Positions 1-12,051 of a stretch of 64,000 nt of DNA are shown here, piece by piece. This DNA is from Cylicocyclus nassatus (Eukaryota; Nematoda; Chromadorea; Rhabditida; Strongylidae): NCBI GenBank assembly GCA_958299035.1, contig CATQJL010000305.1:65429618-65493617 (forward strand). Reading direction: 5' to 3'. Position 1 is the first letter of the stretch. Each line of letters begins with the position of its first letter. The position numbers and the translations under genes are program-made. A model generated the notes under the pieces. It did no database searches, had not been told where the DNA came from, and saw only the letters and a list, made by a program, of their open reading frames with translations.

Positions 1-325
1 CGCCACTTCCACCTCGTCCACCGCCACTTCCACCTCGTCCACCGCCGCCTCCACCTCGTCCACCGCCTCCTCCACGTCCTCCACCACCTCCTTCACCATC
101 ACCTCGTCGTCCTTTTCCGCCACCGCCACCTCGACCGCCTCCTCCCCGCCTCCTCCTCGTTCGTGTGGGACCAAGGAAACCTGGTCCTAAGGGTCCAAAA
201 CCAGGTCTAGGCAAGAATGGTACTGGAAAGAAGGGACGTGGAGGAGGCGAGTGTATCCATCCCCATTGTGCTGATGTGATTGCTATATAGAGTGAAGGGA
301 AGAGGGTAATGAGAAGAAATCGCAT
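1..325 (-). CDS. Gly-rich secreted peptide G1-A (partial, runs off window)
   Basis: The minus-strand reading frame opens at the ATG at 325-323 and stays open to base 1, so about 108 codons are visible and the C-terminus lies outside the window. The start is chosen by analogy with the complete copy at 12051-11704, with which it aligns base for base around the ATG. The first 19 residues form a signal peptide ending in Ala, followed by QWGW, then Pro/Phe/Gly segments, then Arg-Gly(4-6) repeats coded by GGN codons. It differs from the B copy in having a proline inside the hydrophobic core (LFPSL), an Arg-rich run (TRTRRRR) before the Gly repeat, and Gly-Ser-Gly units near the window edge. An acceptor-like TTTAG lies one base before the ATG. 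The function is unknown: such repeats occur in nematode secreted defence and cuticle-associated peptides, and I infer only a secreted role. Confidence 0.7.
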   Translation of the reverse strand, partial: MRFLLITLFPSLYIAITSAQWGWIHSPPPRPFFPVPFLPRPGFGPLGPGFLGPTRTRRRRGGGGRGGGGGKGRRGDGEGGGGGRGGGGGRGGGGGGRGGSGGGRGGSG

Positions 326-684
326 CCTAAATATTATAGCTGGTAAAGAAAAATGTTCATTAGTGCGAGAGCGTACCTGGAGGAATCAATTTATGAATGT
401 TTTCCTATATGCTGTTCCAAAAAACGTAGGTAAACCTGTGAAAATATAACGTTTTATTATTCGAACAAATGTACACAGATGGTTTAGAATGACGCAAACT
501 TTAGATCCAATGAGGATTAACGAGAGTTTCTGCACGGAATGAGTCCATTTTAATGCCTTCAAATTGATCGGAGAAGTTTGAAATTGTCTAACTGGATTAT
601 GAAGATATAATCTGCAGCATAAAACTGTGCGATAAAGTAGAGGTCAAGCCTATCCAGGTAATGTAAATTTAAAATGCACACGAA
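326..684. other. 5' flank/UTR-intron region of G1-A
   Basis: There is no ORF of note. The stretch aligns closely to 12052-12414 upstream of G1-B. An acceptor-like TTTAG abuts the ATG side, so this is probably 5'UTR plus intron. Confidence 0.45.
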
Positions 685-745
685 AAATCATGGAAATCAA
701 TGACGACCTTGTTTGGTTCCAAGGCTAAGTATATATACATTCCTT
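685..745 (-). promoter_or_regulatory. Conserved promoter-like block of G1-A with TATA box
   Basis: A roughly 60-base block containing TATATATA (about 730-737) is nearly identical to 12415-12475 upstream of G1-B and recognisable at 24415-24465 upstream of G2-B. In each case it lies 360-480 bases upstream of the gene's ATG on the minus strand. Conservation between the different paralogues G1 and G2 suggests a core promoter followed by a 5'UTR exon and an intron ending just before the ATG. Confidence 0.5.
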
Positions 746-899
746 TTTACTTGTCTTCGCTGAACAATCACGTGGACTACAAATTGCAGCACTTCCCGAT
801 TTGCTTTTTCTCCCGTTTTGAGTTTTCAACGAATTTCAACTTCGCAAAACAGGGTGCAGTGCTGTTCTCCAGTGCCTACGTGTGACTTAGGATTCGAAA

Positions 900-1850
900 T
901 TGATTAGTATTGGGTTAAAAAGAAAAATGCCGTTGTTTATTTCATTCTTATGGCACCACAACAAGGCGAACCTTGCTGTATTAGGAGTATTTTTGATAGA
1001 GCAAAGCAAGCTCTATAAGGTAGCATTCATACTTTTGCACCCAGTTCAATTCATATAAAGTTTGTAGCCAGAATCTGAAATATTTCAAGAAAAGAAAAAA
1101 TAAGGAAATGACTGGGGTGTTCCTATATAGATAGTGTCAGTCTTTAGAGTATGACCATGCATTTTCAGCCTTCTATGAGCTTTAGTTTTGAGGAACATCA
1201 AATTTAGCAAAAAAAAATTTTAACAAAATCCAGCTTCCTCACGCATATCGCATTCATATGTACAGTTGCTTATGTTTCCATACCCGGAAGCCGAGTAAAT
1301 AGGAAACACAAAAATCAGGAATAATCCCGCTAAATAATCCCGCTAATAAAGACCCGCTCTCTGGGTCTTTATGCTAAATTCAATGTTTCTCAAAAACAAA
1401 AGCTCATGGGAGGGCTCCATGGTTGTACTCACAACACACCATAGACCTGTCTATGTAGAAACAGCCCTTCATAGCTTTGACCAAAACAAGCAAATTTTCA
1501 TTCTCTGGATTCTAGCAGAAAAAAATATAAAAAAATAGCATATCAACTAATCGTATGCTCGGGCACGTTAAAGGTCCGTAGGATTTTTTTGAGCGAAGGT
1601 CCGATTTTATTATTATTTGGACACTCAGAACATCTCAGACTCTGGCTACAAGCTTGTGAATTAGTCTTGCAAAAGTATGGATGCTATTCATAGAGCTTAC
1701 TTTGCTCTATCTTAAGTACCTCTCATACATTCTCAAGGCTCGCCACATTGCGGTGCCGTGAAAAGATACCAAAAAAGAAAAATTCTTTCTTTCCCCCTAA
1801 TAAATTCACAACACCATTTTGGCTTTTTTTTTCTATCGCCAATAACGCCA
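900..1850. repeat. Long foldback (palindromic) element, copy A
   Basis: Two arms of roughly 300-400 bases are imperfect inverted repeats: the segment around 945-1215 (with GATAGAGCAAAGCAAGCTCT near 995) matches the reverse complement of about 1370-1770. A spacer of only about 150 bases separates them. The same element in the tandem duplicate (12635-15925) is split at its centre by a 2.2 kb block. The layout resembles the C. elegans Tc4 (short foldback) versus Tc4v (with internal coding block) pair, but relatedness is not established. Confidence 0.7.
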
Positions 1851-2090
1851 CTTCCCTATGTCCAGCGCACAAAACTCAGAAATGTTCAATAAAAAATCAA
1901 AACAAGTAGGAGTTAATAGACATGCCGATTCCATACGAAGAACCCATTCTACGGAACAAAAAATTATTGTGAATTAATGACAGAAAAGCTAGCTAGTTTG
2001 CCAAAGGTCTCTCCATTGAGTAGACATCGTCTTCTAATTTCAATCTTATGCGCTCAGGGAGTTCCAAAAAGATTACCTATATAGGAAGGG
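1851..2090. other. Non-coding stretch of the duplication
   Basis: This aligns with about 15925-16120 in copy B. No gene or other feature is seen. Confidence 0.5.
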
Positions 2091-2181
2091 ATTTTTGTAA
2101 TGGTAACAGCCCGCACGGGCGCGGGCAGTGGCACCAGCGACATAGGAAGCCAAGCTGGTGATCGGGCTCCTGTCTATTGCA

Positions 2182-2303
2182 GAATATGGTGCGATCTGGC
2201 AAGTTCGGCCATGTCGGGCACGGAGACCGACTTGTCGAGAATGGGCTATGCTGCCCGACTGCCATGCCCGACATGGCCAAACTTGCCAGATCGCACCACA
2301 TTC
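2182..2303. repeat. Hairpin MITE-like element with 39 bp arms
   Basis: The left arm 2182-2220 and right arm 2265-2303 are inverted repeats with two mismatches, around a 44-base loop. The arm contains GGTGCGATCTGGCAAGTT. The arms are GC-richer than their surroundings. Confidence 0.8.
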
Positions 2304-2995
2304 TAAGTGATAAACAGGGTTTAGCGTGGGGTCAGGCGCGCCCGACCTGGGGGATCGTATTGAGGGTAAGACTGAGGGGGGGGGGGTCGTATTTAAGAAT
2401 CGAATTTATTAAGTTGGGGAGATACTGTGAAGGTGGAGAAGAAACGCGCTAGTCCGGTGGATATCGCGATCACATGAAGGAATAACGGTCATAAACAGCA
2501 TATTGACCACAATGGAAGCTTCAGCCAAAATTCAAATCTTCTTCTCTTTTACCTTGACTATGAGGTAAACAAGGGAGCTTGCTGTGTGAAATGGGTATCA
2601 TTTCCATAGACAGCATGTCAAATTACCTCTATGCGCTCTACGAACCATTAGCTACTGCAGTTTCTAGTGTTTCTCAACCCCTGAAAAGCGGGATTTTCAA
2701 ACGTGATCAACTTGGTTTCAGAAGTGAGAAAAGTCAGCTGTTGTATACTCATAACAAAGTAATGTTCTCTACAAGTCTATGCGACAAATCGGACTTTATA
2801 TCACTTCCAAACAGTGAAGTAAGAAGTGCTGCCAAAATTCCAACCGGCGCGTTCTTCACGTTGAGTGCTTCAACTTCTCGGATTAGCACAAGGCCGAAAC
2901 AAGTCGGATCAAGCTCAAATACTCACTGTGGAATCTTCGAGGATTGAGTTAGCGCATCACATAAAACTTGGGTAGAAAAGGTTTTTCGGAAATAA

Positions 2996-3074
2996 AGTTA
3001 ATGGGGTCAGGCGCAACCCCTCAAAAGGTCAGGCCGCCTGAGCTTTTGAGGGGTTGCGCCTGACCCTCTTAACT
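2996..3074. repeat. Short hairpin element, AGTTAATGGGGT family
   Basis: A 79-base palindrome of two arms of about 33 bases, starting AGTTAATGGGGTCAGGC and closing with the complementary TGACCCTCTTAACT. A second family member lies at 57067-57142. Confidence 0.75.
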
Positions 3075-3780
3075 TGCCTTCAACATTCAAAAATCGCCCC
3101 TTTTTTGATATGAGTATTGAGCGCAAAGCCTCTTCTTGTTATATTGAAAATTTGAAGCCAAGCACGCCACTCCTGTGAAAATTATAGCTTTAAAAAGAGG
3201 ACTATCCAGATCTAAAACTTGCCGTCAAGTTGCGCGTGGTTGTGCAATCGCAGAAAGTCGGGCCTACAGACTTTTAAAAAATAGAAACCTGCAGTGAGGG
3301 CTCGTCTTCTTTAAAATATAACACCCTAAGGACTTGGAGGTGAAGCGGAGGGTCGTTTAGGGGCCTTCACAGGGGAGTGGGGTCGTTTTTGAAGGACTTG
3401 TGCCTGACCTTTTGCTCAACCCTGGTGATAAATCACGCGATTGGCGCTCCGCCTGTCCGGGCACCTTAGTAATGGCCCGAACAGCGAGTGGGAGATTGGT
3501 AAAGAAATACCGCTCAAGAGTACCGTCCCGTACAGCGCACACACTCATAACAGTTGGGTCCCATAGCAACAGTGCGTCTCTAGCCTTGCCAGGCTTCGCG
3601 CCCTAACGTCCTCATTCGAACCTGAGGCCTTCAGTAAAAGCCAATTTTCGACATTTTCGAACTCTGCAAGATGCACGGTCGGAATCGCTGGGACGGATAA
3701 GCTCAGGTAAGCGGAAAATTTCCAAATTCAAGATTTTCTGACAAGCTGCCTTCAAGTTCTGAAAAGAGCTCAACCTGCGA

Positions 3781-4409
3781 AAAAAAAAAACAGTTAAACA
3801 GTGTTCCTTTGGAATAACCGAGCAAACTGTACCTTCAAACATTATCCGTGTTAACAAGACTACTGATCTGATGACAAAATTGCGCTAAAAATTTTTTGGC
3901 AAGAATTAGTTCGTTATGCAAAACTTCAGTTGTTCCTTGTTGTTCATTCATTCCGCTGACCTACTTGTCCCGGCAGTGACTATGCAGCGAATTCTTTTTG
4001 TGTGGCAGCCATTTCCTGCGTATTGATCTTTTCCCGATGCAAACTCTTTGAACTTGGTCGTTTTTTTGGGGTGTAAAGTCGGAACGATTCTTTTGTCCTA
4101 ATTTTGTTTCATATACTCTTAAACCAACACTGAATCTGTTGACAGCTTGGTCTTGTAAGCGGATGGAGTTTCAGCAAGAAATAGTGATCACGTTTTGTTG
4201 CAATTACAAAACTTGCAATTCTAATGCGAGATTTCATTTGAGTTTTGTTGCAAGTTCAGGCAAGAGCATGCTTGTACAAATCGCGAGAGACTGTTTTTCA
4301 CCAGCTTTTCAGCAATACCACACTACTTGGGAAATTCTAGTTCTACGGACATACTTGATATGAGTGAGGTGGAAGTCATCCCTGCAAAACACTTCTACTG
4401 GAAATTCTC
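3781..4409. other. Non-coding stretch of the duplication
   Basis: Aligned with about 16288-16968 of copy B. It contains only short, interrupted ORFs. No gene is supported. Confidence 0.5.
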
Positions 4410-4887
4410 ACAAGGGAAGTCACTTAACTTAGGTCGGCCTTTTAAAATGAAACATATATTTAGAGTCAGCTCGGAACGCTGATTCCAAATATGATGTCCT
4501 TAACTGCGAAGCATTCCTCCAAAGCGAGTTAGGAGGTTTTTAGTATGTGTAATTGACGTATGACTGAATATGGAAAGAAGGCCTTTGATGAAAATCTGCC
4601 TAAAAAAGTGGTGGGAAATTGAAATAACATAAACTGACTAATTTGGCTTTGATAGGGTGTTGTATGCATTTGAACTACTACCTGGATGACGATACCGTAG
4701 CATGGTATCGTCATCCAGGTGCCTAAGTCGGTCAGGACGCAAACTTGCGTAGGAAAAAGCTCCTAACTCGCTTCAGAGGAACGCTTCGCAACTAAGGACA
4801 GCATGTTTGGAATCAGCGTTCCGAGCTGATTCTAAATACATGTATCTCATTTTAAAAGGCCGACCTAAGTTAAGTGACTTCCCTTGT
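4410..4887. repeat. Foldback element with ~125 bp inverted ends, A-specific
   Basis: It opens with ACAAGGGAAGTCACTTAACT and closes with its complement. The arms continue for about 125 bases each. Copy B has the uninterrupted site near 16966-16975 (the flanking sequence GGAAATT..CAGTTCCCAC is continuous there), so this is an insertion after the duplication. A separate perfect hairpin sits in the middle (4680-4720). The same terminal motif begins the element at 32646. Confidence 0.8.
4680..4720. repeat. Perfect 17 bp stem, 7-nt loop hairpin
   Basis: ACCTGGATGACGATACC, loop GTAGCAT, then the exact complement. It sits at the centre of the foldback element 4410-4887. Confidence 0.9.
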
Positions 4888-6430
4888 CAGTTCCCACGAC
4901 TTCAACAGTATCTGAGCTTTTATGGTTTCAGAGTCTGCCCGAAGCTGTGCTTAGAGATTTGAAAATCATTCTGGAATATCCAGAGTAACAAGAGTGAACT
5001 CCATTCTATAAGCAAAGTCGTTCTTAGATCTCATTTATGGACCATCCTATTTGCGCTAAAACTTACGCCTCTGAATGCAAAAAAGTGCGATCATGACTCC
5101 AAAGTTTACCATTTGACATTTAAACAAAAAAATTATTATGCAATTATAGTGATCCTGTTCATAATATCAAATAGTAGTATAATACTATACTAAATTAGAG
5201 TATAATTACTGTACTCTATTGGTATAATACTATACTATCTATATAATACTGTATAATACTTCGTTGGAAACTAATTTTTGCAACTTTTTCATCAAATCCC
5301 CTTTCTTTCAATAATGGGGGAGTTATCTGATATACAGTTTACGAAAACGATACTGAAATCGCATGGTACATGCTTTCTTGTGAGATTACTGAAGATTTCT
5401 GACGTGGAGTTTTAAGAAAAGAGACGTTAATTCAACAAATGAGTGTCTAATCCTGTTCAGCAGGTCAATCCCATTAGGGAGAACTCGGCTGCTCATTGAC
5501 GGTTTTATTCAGCAGTGTTGCGTAGAGCAACTCTTTTGGAAGGGTACCAGATCTCGACTTGCCTGGAATTTATTTCTTTTTCACTGGGCTAAATCAGTTA
5601 ATCTCAAGCACAGTTCGTAGACAATATCGGATTTTTGTGCATGGTCTAGGATGCGAACGGCTTCATTTTTGCTTCCGACCCCATAAGTCCTCGAAATTCA
5701 TAAGTTTTCGGAAAATGCCTGGAAATTTCTTATTTCGTGCATGACAATTAAACCGTTTGTGAGCTCTTGTAGCACACACTTTCTACACATTGCCAAAGTT
5801 TCGCTGTGCCACATCAAAGACTATAAGGTTACGAAAGAAGTCAAAACATATCCGACCTAATTTTTAGGGTTAGGATAGGACTAGAGCAAATTTTTGATTG
5901 TCAAATTTCTCAAGTTCTTGTAGAAGCTCGAAAGCTTCGAGATTTTTTTTACAAATAATGCAAAAAGCCGTCCAAACTCTAAAAAAAATTCAAGAAAGTG
6001 AAGAATATAGAAATGGGACGTGTTTAGACTTCGCGGCATATGTGATTTCTATTCGCATAAAATCGTGCTTGTTTGTATGCTTAATGCAAAGGTCAGAAAG
6101 CTTAGGAAATTTTGTGAATTCTATCTCCAACACGTCTTCAACCTTGCAAAACGTTTTAGGTTAACGATATAAAACAATGGCTGTGGTACTGTCATACAAC
6201 AATGTGTTCAGATGACCCTAGCAAACAAAAAATCGCGGCCCGTACGCCTTCCGTCTGTGGCAGCATTAACTTCGTGTACGCAATTTTTCAACATTTCGCA
6301 ATGAAGGCTGGTTTTAACCTATAGTCACAAGTTCTTGAGACTTACGGCACTTACTTAAGAGGATACGCATGTGATTAAAGCTGTCGCCAGAGTTTGCTAA
6401 GGCGCTACAGGCTGGAATCAAAATTGCTTC
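4888..6430. other. Non-coding stretch of the duplication
   Basis: Patchy alignment to 17740-20000 of copy B. It includes an AT-rich direct-repeat patch (TATAATACTATAC units, about 5170-5260). No coding region is supported. Confidence 0.45.
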
Positions 6431-9131
6431 CAAACATTAAATCAGTGCAACTCAAATCACGTCACCTGATTTCATGAGTACAAAGCGCAGTTTTCTCGAC
6501 TCGGCCAACTCAAACACATCAATGATTTTAACCGTGCTGCGAATTACTTGCATGATTTGTATGGGAGAACGATCACTTCGAGAACCTGCGACCGAACTGC
6601 TTGCAATTGAAAGGTATTTCAAGACTCTTCCTCGTTCGAAATTTTTTACCCTTAGAGTATTGGCGGATTTCAACTTACTTGATCAAGATGCTCTCGCTAA
6701 ACTTTGGCAACTTTCTCCCGCTGTTCGTTTTCCCCGATTATAGGTTTGCTTTGCAAATATGTTACCATTATCTCTGCTCCGTTTTCCTGCTGTTACATTT
6801 TGTGTTTTCTCTGTTGGTGTTTCAATAAAGCTCTTGTTTTTCTCTTTTTCTTATTATTTTGTTTCAGCGTGGATAATCATGTTACTCATGTTCTCGTTTC
6901 GATTTCTACTTCATCTGTTAGTTATAAAGCGTATCAATGAGAATAAAGATATCAAAATCTTCTGAACGATGTCTAAAGATGGGCACCGTCGCATGGCATT
7001 GTTTTTATAAGTGCTCAAAATCAGAGGTCGTCCTCAAGTAATGAACCTGGAGTAGTACGTCGCAGTTAAGAAGTGAGGCTGCCAAAAATATATGAGCTGC
7101 AGTGGATTAGACTTTACCAGATGTACGATAGCTTAATGATCCCAACGCAGAGTACTGAGTATCAAAAGACATGATACTCACTCTCTCAGCGGGGTGATCG
7201 AATGGGTTCACTTTCGCCGGATGGCATATGGAGCTGTTTTACGCTCTTTTCATATGTATGCAATATATCTCGATTTTCTCCTGAAAAAAAAGTGAGGCAG
7301 AACTTGTTTTCTAGCTTGACAATCTGCACTAAACAATGCTCTTTTTCTAACAATCTGTTTCTACTACATGAAACGGTGAAGATCCGCACATTCGAATAAT
7401 TATTAGGGAAGGAAGAGATTGGGAAGCACTTTTAAATGGTAAGTCATGCCTAGAGACTCGGTGTACAGCAGCAAAAATTCGGTATGCGTTTAAGAAAGTC
7501 TGTGAGTTCTCCAAAGTGCCGCTCTAAGGATTATAGGAGGAGGTACATGCTGTTAAGATGACATGCGAAAATCACTTTATACAAGTGATTTCACTGCTGG
7601 ATATTTATCGTTCACCAGAAACTTCGGAATCGCCAAAAAAAACGAGGTGTCCCATTACTTTTGTATTACTTCAATACTTAGGTAAATTCTCCTGGAGTCA
7701 AACCTTAAAGGGACAAGTTTGCGAGAATTAGTGCTTTTTCTTGTAAAGCCTGCTTTCTATTCAAATGATGCCCTACACACTTTTTCTCGGGTCTACCGTA
7801 AATGCAATGCGACATTGTTTTCCAAACAACACAATGAAGTACCTACACATCATTTTGAAGATTACTTCATTCACTCCGTATCATTCGCTATAAATTCAGT
7901 AAACAACCTCCTTCTGATCTTTACATCATGCTCTCTTGTGTTCTAGTGCTTTTGCATAGAAGATTATGTGCCTTTTTTTCAATAAAAATACTCGCTGCCT
8001 GCATCTCATTATAGCATCTCGAAATAAAGTTTTAGATGAAAAGATGGCTCAATCAGATTTGCACAGTAGTATACCAAAATGAAGTTTGATAGGTTTGAAC
8101 GGATCAAAAATTAAAAGTAGGAACTGCAAGGTGCGGAGCCCCAAACAAAGTGCTGCGAAAACTCCCTTGTTTCAGCATTTCCGCAGCATTTCGCAGGGTT
8201 TACGCAGGTGACCCTGCAGAAACTATGCAAAAGTTCTGCAAAAGTTCTGTTCACTTGTCCGAGTTGTAGCGAAGTTACTGGATTTAAATGTGGAACCAAA
8301 GCAGCTGGCCTACATCATAGACATCATAAACTTCAAGAGGAATTTTCCTTTCTCTATCAGAAAGGCTGACTTTCGCACTTCAGCCGCTCCATATTAAGTA
8401 GTTGATGTTCCCTAACTATGGATCATAATATGTCTATGACTTTCTATCTACTTTGTCGTACAGAGTTCAGCAGGCTGCTTTTGGTGTAAAACGAAATAAG
8501 AAAAGATCTTCCGCTGGTACGAATGGATTAGTCCATTCACTCGGTGTTCTTTTTTTTTGAACTAGTTTGAAGGTAATACGCTTCTTAAGATTCCCAAGCC
8601 ATGAATTACTACTGACTCCGTTAATTCTTTTTAGTCCTGCTCTACCTGTTAGAGGTGTATCTTAATAACCTTTTCTTTCTGAATATTTTTGGTCGGTATT
8701 TTCCGCAGCACAAGAGAATGCTTTCAATGAGCAATCAAATGAATAAACGAGTTGCGGAAGACACTACAAGTCGTGCTAGTTAGATATGATTTATCCAAAG
8801 CGTCAAAGAAATCAAAAGCGAGTACAAATGTGACATTAAACACAAAATTTTTCATTTATTAGGATTATCAGAAAATTATCTCAATGCGAGGTAAACGAGT
8901 AACTCTTGTTGATTAACAATCAAAGGTCCTAGATTACGGTCCGATACGTCAAAATCAGACTTATGACATGAAGAAGTTATATGTACAGTATTATTAGCAA
9001 CACGCTTAGCTATATCACCAGAAATGAAGCTTTAAATATCACTTTACTTTGAAGGGGTTTTTGTCTTGGATTGACGATATATCAAAATGAGAAATTATTT
9101 ACGTATACAACCCAAATCGTTTGTTCGCAAA
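6430..9131. other. Non-coding stretch of the duplication
   Basis: Aligns in order with about 20440-23482 in copy B, including near-identical blocks (8036-8330 against 22417-22720, and 8400-8520 against 22770-22900). The ORFs seen are short and not conserved as proteins between the copies. It is the 3' flank of G2. Confidence 0.5.
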
Positions 9132-9407
9132 TTATCCGTTCTTCTTATTTCCTTCGCGTCGTCCTCCACCGCCGCCACCACCGCCGCCTCGTCCTCCGCC
9201 GCCACCGCCTCGTCCTCCACCACCGCCGCCTCGTCCACCACCGCCACCACCTCCTCCACGTCCTCCACAGCCTCCTCCACGGTTACCTCCTCCACCTCCG
9301 CCACCTCCTCCTCTTCCGCCACCGCCACCTTGTCCGCCTCCACCTCCACCAAATCCGCCTCCTCCTCGTGGGCCTCCACCTCCTCCTCCACCAAATTTGA
9401 GCTCCAA
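9132..9407 (-). pseudogene. Gly-rich peptide G2-A, 5'-truncated
   Basis: The minus-strand frame encodes Gly(5-8)/Arg-Gly/Asn-Arg-Gly repeats ending NKKNG-stop, the same C-terminus as the intact G2-B at 23483. Homology to G2-B runs only from the stop codon to about 9400. Upstream of that the DNA is unrelated, so the signal peptide, the QWGW/FGPFGPRP segment and the promoter are missing. The frame begins with a short new leader, MELKF. A splice acceptor-like CTCTTAG lies near 9421, but no upstream exon restores a signal peptide in phase. I infer that the duplication breakpoint cut this gene inside its repeat. A weak alternative is a fused gene using a new upstream exon. Confidence 0.65.
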
Positions 9408-11703
9408 AGATCGTCTAAGAGAGAAAAAAATTGTAACAAAAAGAGAAACTTTGCTAGTGAGGAATTTATTGTCTTTGGCATAAGATACTTCATCGTAAAC
9501 CTTGACTCACGAGTTACGTTAAACATGCCGTAAGCTGCATACCCAAACATCATAAATGCAATTACACCATCCAAATTGCTTCATAAAATTATAGAGAAAT
9601 ACTTTTCGACTTTTGCATGCCTAAAAGCCCCCACTCATAAAAATTCACTGTTTTTGAAATTTTTTGGCAGATGAGTCACCATTTTGCAATGAAAAAATTT
9701 GGTATTTCGTTTGTTTGCAAATCCAAGCTGAAGCCGGCCTTATATGTCTCCTGAAGTTTCGCTAAAGCTCTTCGTACAAGGAAGTTATGAACGATTAAAC
9801 GTTCAATGCATTTCTTGGACTCCTTGTATTTCACCTCCCTTCTGCAACACTAATATTATTGAGTGTTAGAATAGCCAATGTGTTTGGGAAGTGTGCTGCA
9901 TATAATACATCACATAAGTAAGGTACCTTTTCATATTCACTGGAAGAAAACGCTTCAATTGCTTATAGTGTCAGATCAGAGGCCTGAAACTATGGTTTGA
10001 AGTGTGAAGTTTGCCAGTTCCATTTGGACTGTGCAATGGTACCGAGCAACCGTCGTAGAATAGTGCAATAATGCAGATTAACAAACGAAATCGTCATTTG
10101 CTGTTTGCTGCAACTTTTTTGGTCGAAGGGCCAGAGTGATTAACCATGCTTCTGTACAGTTTAGTCTAATAACATTCAAAAGGCTTTTTGTTGCTGTCTT
10201 CTCACAAAATGCTTTTTCATGAGAAACTTCTAAAGCTTTTGGAATTTCAAACATGGACCTTAAATAACATGCTGAATATAAATACAGTACTTACTGCATA
10301 GCTTAAGTCTTGAATGTTTCTATAAAAGCTCCTATATTTCATAGAGCTTTACATATTTTTGAATGCAGAGAAATATTGAATTGCTCGTGACCGGGAGACG
10401 TGGAAAACCCTAAGCAGGCCTCTCCGTTGAGTAGATATCATGATGATTAACAGCTGTCCAATCATTTCATCGACCTACCTGTTCCAGCACTGATTGAGTA
10501 AAAGTCTTTTCCGTTTGACGTAAATCAATTGTGAGATCGTGCACTTACCGAAAATTGCCACCGCAAAAAAAGCAGTGGCCATCTTCCGCGTATTGATTTG
10601 ATTCTCGATGTAAATGTTTTGAAGTTAATGTTACAACTTATTCCATTCAGAGTGCTTTACTTGAAAACCGCCTCTCTGTCCTTGTTACGCTTTAGGCACT
10701 CCCCAAACCCAGGCTGAATCTCTTATCAGCGTTACCTGCTGCGAGTGGATCGATGGATTTTAAGAAACTGACGCTTTCTGCATGAATATGTACGAAATGA
10801 ATGGAAGCGGTGAAGTTGAGCGGGTCCTTTAATATAAGGCCTGTGCGTTTCTATTCTCGCCAAACTCAGTCTTGCTAAAATTATGAAAATTATTTCGAAA
10901 GTCAGAACATACTCAAATAAAACAATCTTAATCGTGATATTCCTACGTTAATGTTATGAGGTGACTGAATGAGCTAAGGGATGGCATTTCCGTAAAAAGC
11001 CTATGGCCTCCACCTGGCCAGGTAAGTATTATATTTAGACTTAAAGGCAGTATCCATGCAAATCTGGACCTATGGGGATTTTTGGAAAATATTTTGGGGC
11101 CTAACTAAGGCACTGCCCAAGCGACTCACTAACGGCTGAGATATACACCACATATCATGGCGCAAACCATCGGTTTCACGTGGGTCCTCCAGTATCTTTC
11201 CTAATAAGTTTGCAGATTATCAAGCTGTTCTACATCATTTTGGCCGCCTTTTATCACTGCCGTTTTTTTCTTCACTGACTTTATACGTTGGGCCGAAATG
11301 AATGCATTTTAAAATTTTACACACTGTTGTAGTGCGCCAAATAGGTTTCGAGTCGGGCAAACAATTTTATACAACAAAGCATCAAAGATTCAAAAGCGAA
11401 TAGAATGTGTGACTTATAACACACAATTCCCTCAGATTTATCCGGCAACACCTTTGTCAGCGCGAGGTACAGGAGTAGCTTATGTCAAACAGCACTCCAA
11501 ACACCTAGGTTAAGTTGTATATAATACATCAACATGAGATTCTTGGCATGAGTTGTATGTAGAGTACAATTAGCAACAAGTGTAGCTGTATAGCAGAAAT
11601 GAGGATTGGTATCACGAACTAAGTTGGCGTGTGTCTTGATTGAACGATTATAATCAAAAAGAAAAAGCATTTACGTAAACACTTCAGAACTCTTGCTCTT
11701 GCA
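9408..11703. other. Left flank of copy B, unique in window
   Basis: About 2.3 kb not found elsewhere in the window except for one MITE arm (11038-11180). It is predicted to be the duplicate of sequence just left of base 1. No gene is recognised. Confidence 0.4.
11038..11180. repeat. Single arm of AAAGGCAG foldback MITE
   Basis: It matches the left arm of the elements at 18726 and 43972 (AAAGGCAGTATCCATGCAAA, later CTAACTAAGGCACTGCCCAAGC) but lacks the right arm, so it is a truncated copy. Confidence 0.6.
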
Positions 11704-12051
11704 CTATCTCTTGTTCCTTCCTCCGCGCCGTCCACCGCCACCTCCACCTCGTCCACCGCCACCTCCACCTCGTCCACCGCCACCTCCACCTCGTCCACCG
11801 CCTCCTCCACGTCCTCCACCACCCCCTTCACCATCACCTCCTCCTCCTCTTCCGCCACCGCCACCTCGACCGCCTCCTCCTCTTCCTATTGGGGGACCAA
11901 GGAAACCTGGTCCTAAGGGTCCAAAACCAGGTCTAGCCAAGAATGGTACTGGAAAGAAGGGACGTGGAGGAGGTGGGGGTATCCATCCCCATTGTGCTGA
12001 TGTGATTGCTATATAGAGTGAAAGGAAGAAGGTAATGAGAAGAAATCGCAT
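11704..12051 (-). CDS. Gly-rich secreted peptide G1-B (115 aa)
   Basis: A complete single-exon coding region from the ATG at 12051 to the TAG at 11704. Residues 1-19 are a signal peptide ending SA, so cleavage would leave N-terminal QWGW. Residues about 24-57 are Pro/Phe/Gly-rich (PPPPPRPFFPVPF, then Gly-Pro units). Residues about 58-112 are Arg-Gly(4-6) repeats with one Asp-Gly-Glu interruption, and the tail is basic (RRGGRNKR). The ATG follows the acceptor-like TTTTTAG by one base, implying a cis 5'UTR intron or spliced-leader addition. It is the paralogue of the partial gene at 1-325 and a relative of G2 at 23483. Function is not known. The composition and shared leader resemble nematode secreted antimicrobial-like or structural Gly-rich peptides. 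Frames on the opposite strand or shifted give Pro-, Ser/Thr- or Val/Glu-rich shadows and are not separate genes. Confidence 0.75.
   Translation of the reverse strand: MRFLLITFFLSLYIAITSAQWGWIPPPPPRPFFPVPFLARPGFGPLGPGFLGPPIGRGGGGRGGGGGRGGGGDGEGGGGGRGGGGGRGGGGGGRGGGGGGRGGGGGGRRGGRNKR

Larger units (their letters stand above)
2090..3780. other. 1.7 kb block present only in copy A
   Basis: Alignment with copy B stops near 2050-2090 and resumes at the A-rich run near 3780 (matching 16288 in B). The block holds two hairpin elements and a 122-codon open frame (2579-2947) that I do not recognise and that lacks domain or signal features. It is probably a set of nested insertions. Exact ends were not resolved by eye. 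Confidence 0.5.

Noticed and set aside
2579..2947. 122-codon plus-strand ORF
   Set aside because: No domain, signal or relative in copy B; lies in an insertion block; kept only as a remark within that block.
9071..9574. Long Ser/Thr-, Pro- and Val/Glu-rich ORFs overlapping the Gly-rich gene on both strands (up to 159 codons)
   Set aside because: Period-3 shadows of the GGN/CGN repeat: every frame of such a repeat stays open. None has a signal peptide or plausible composition.
11619..12016. Plus-strand Pro-rich and minus-strand Val/Glu ORFs over G1-B
   Set aside because: Repeat shadows of G1-B.
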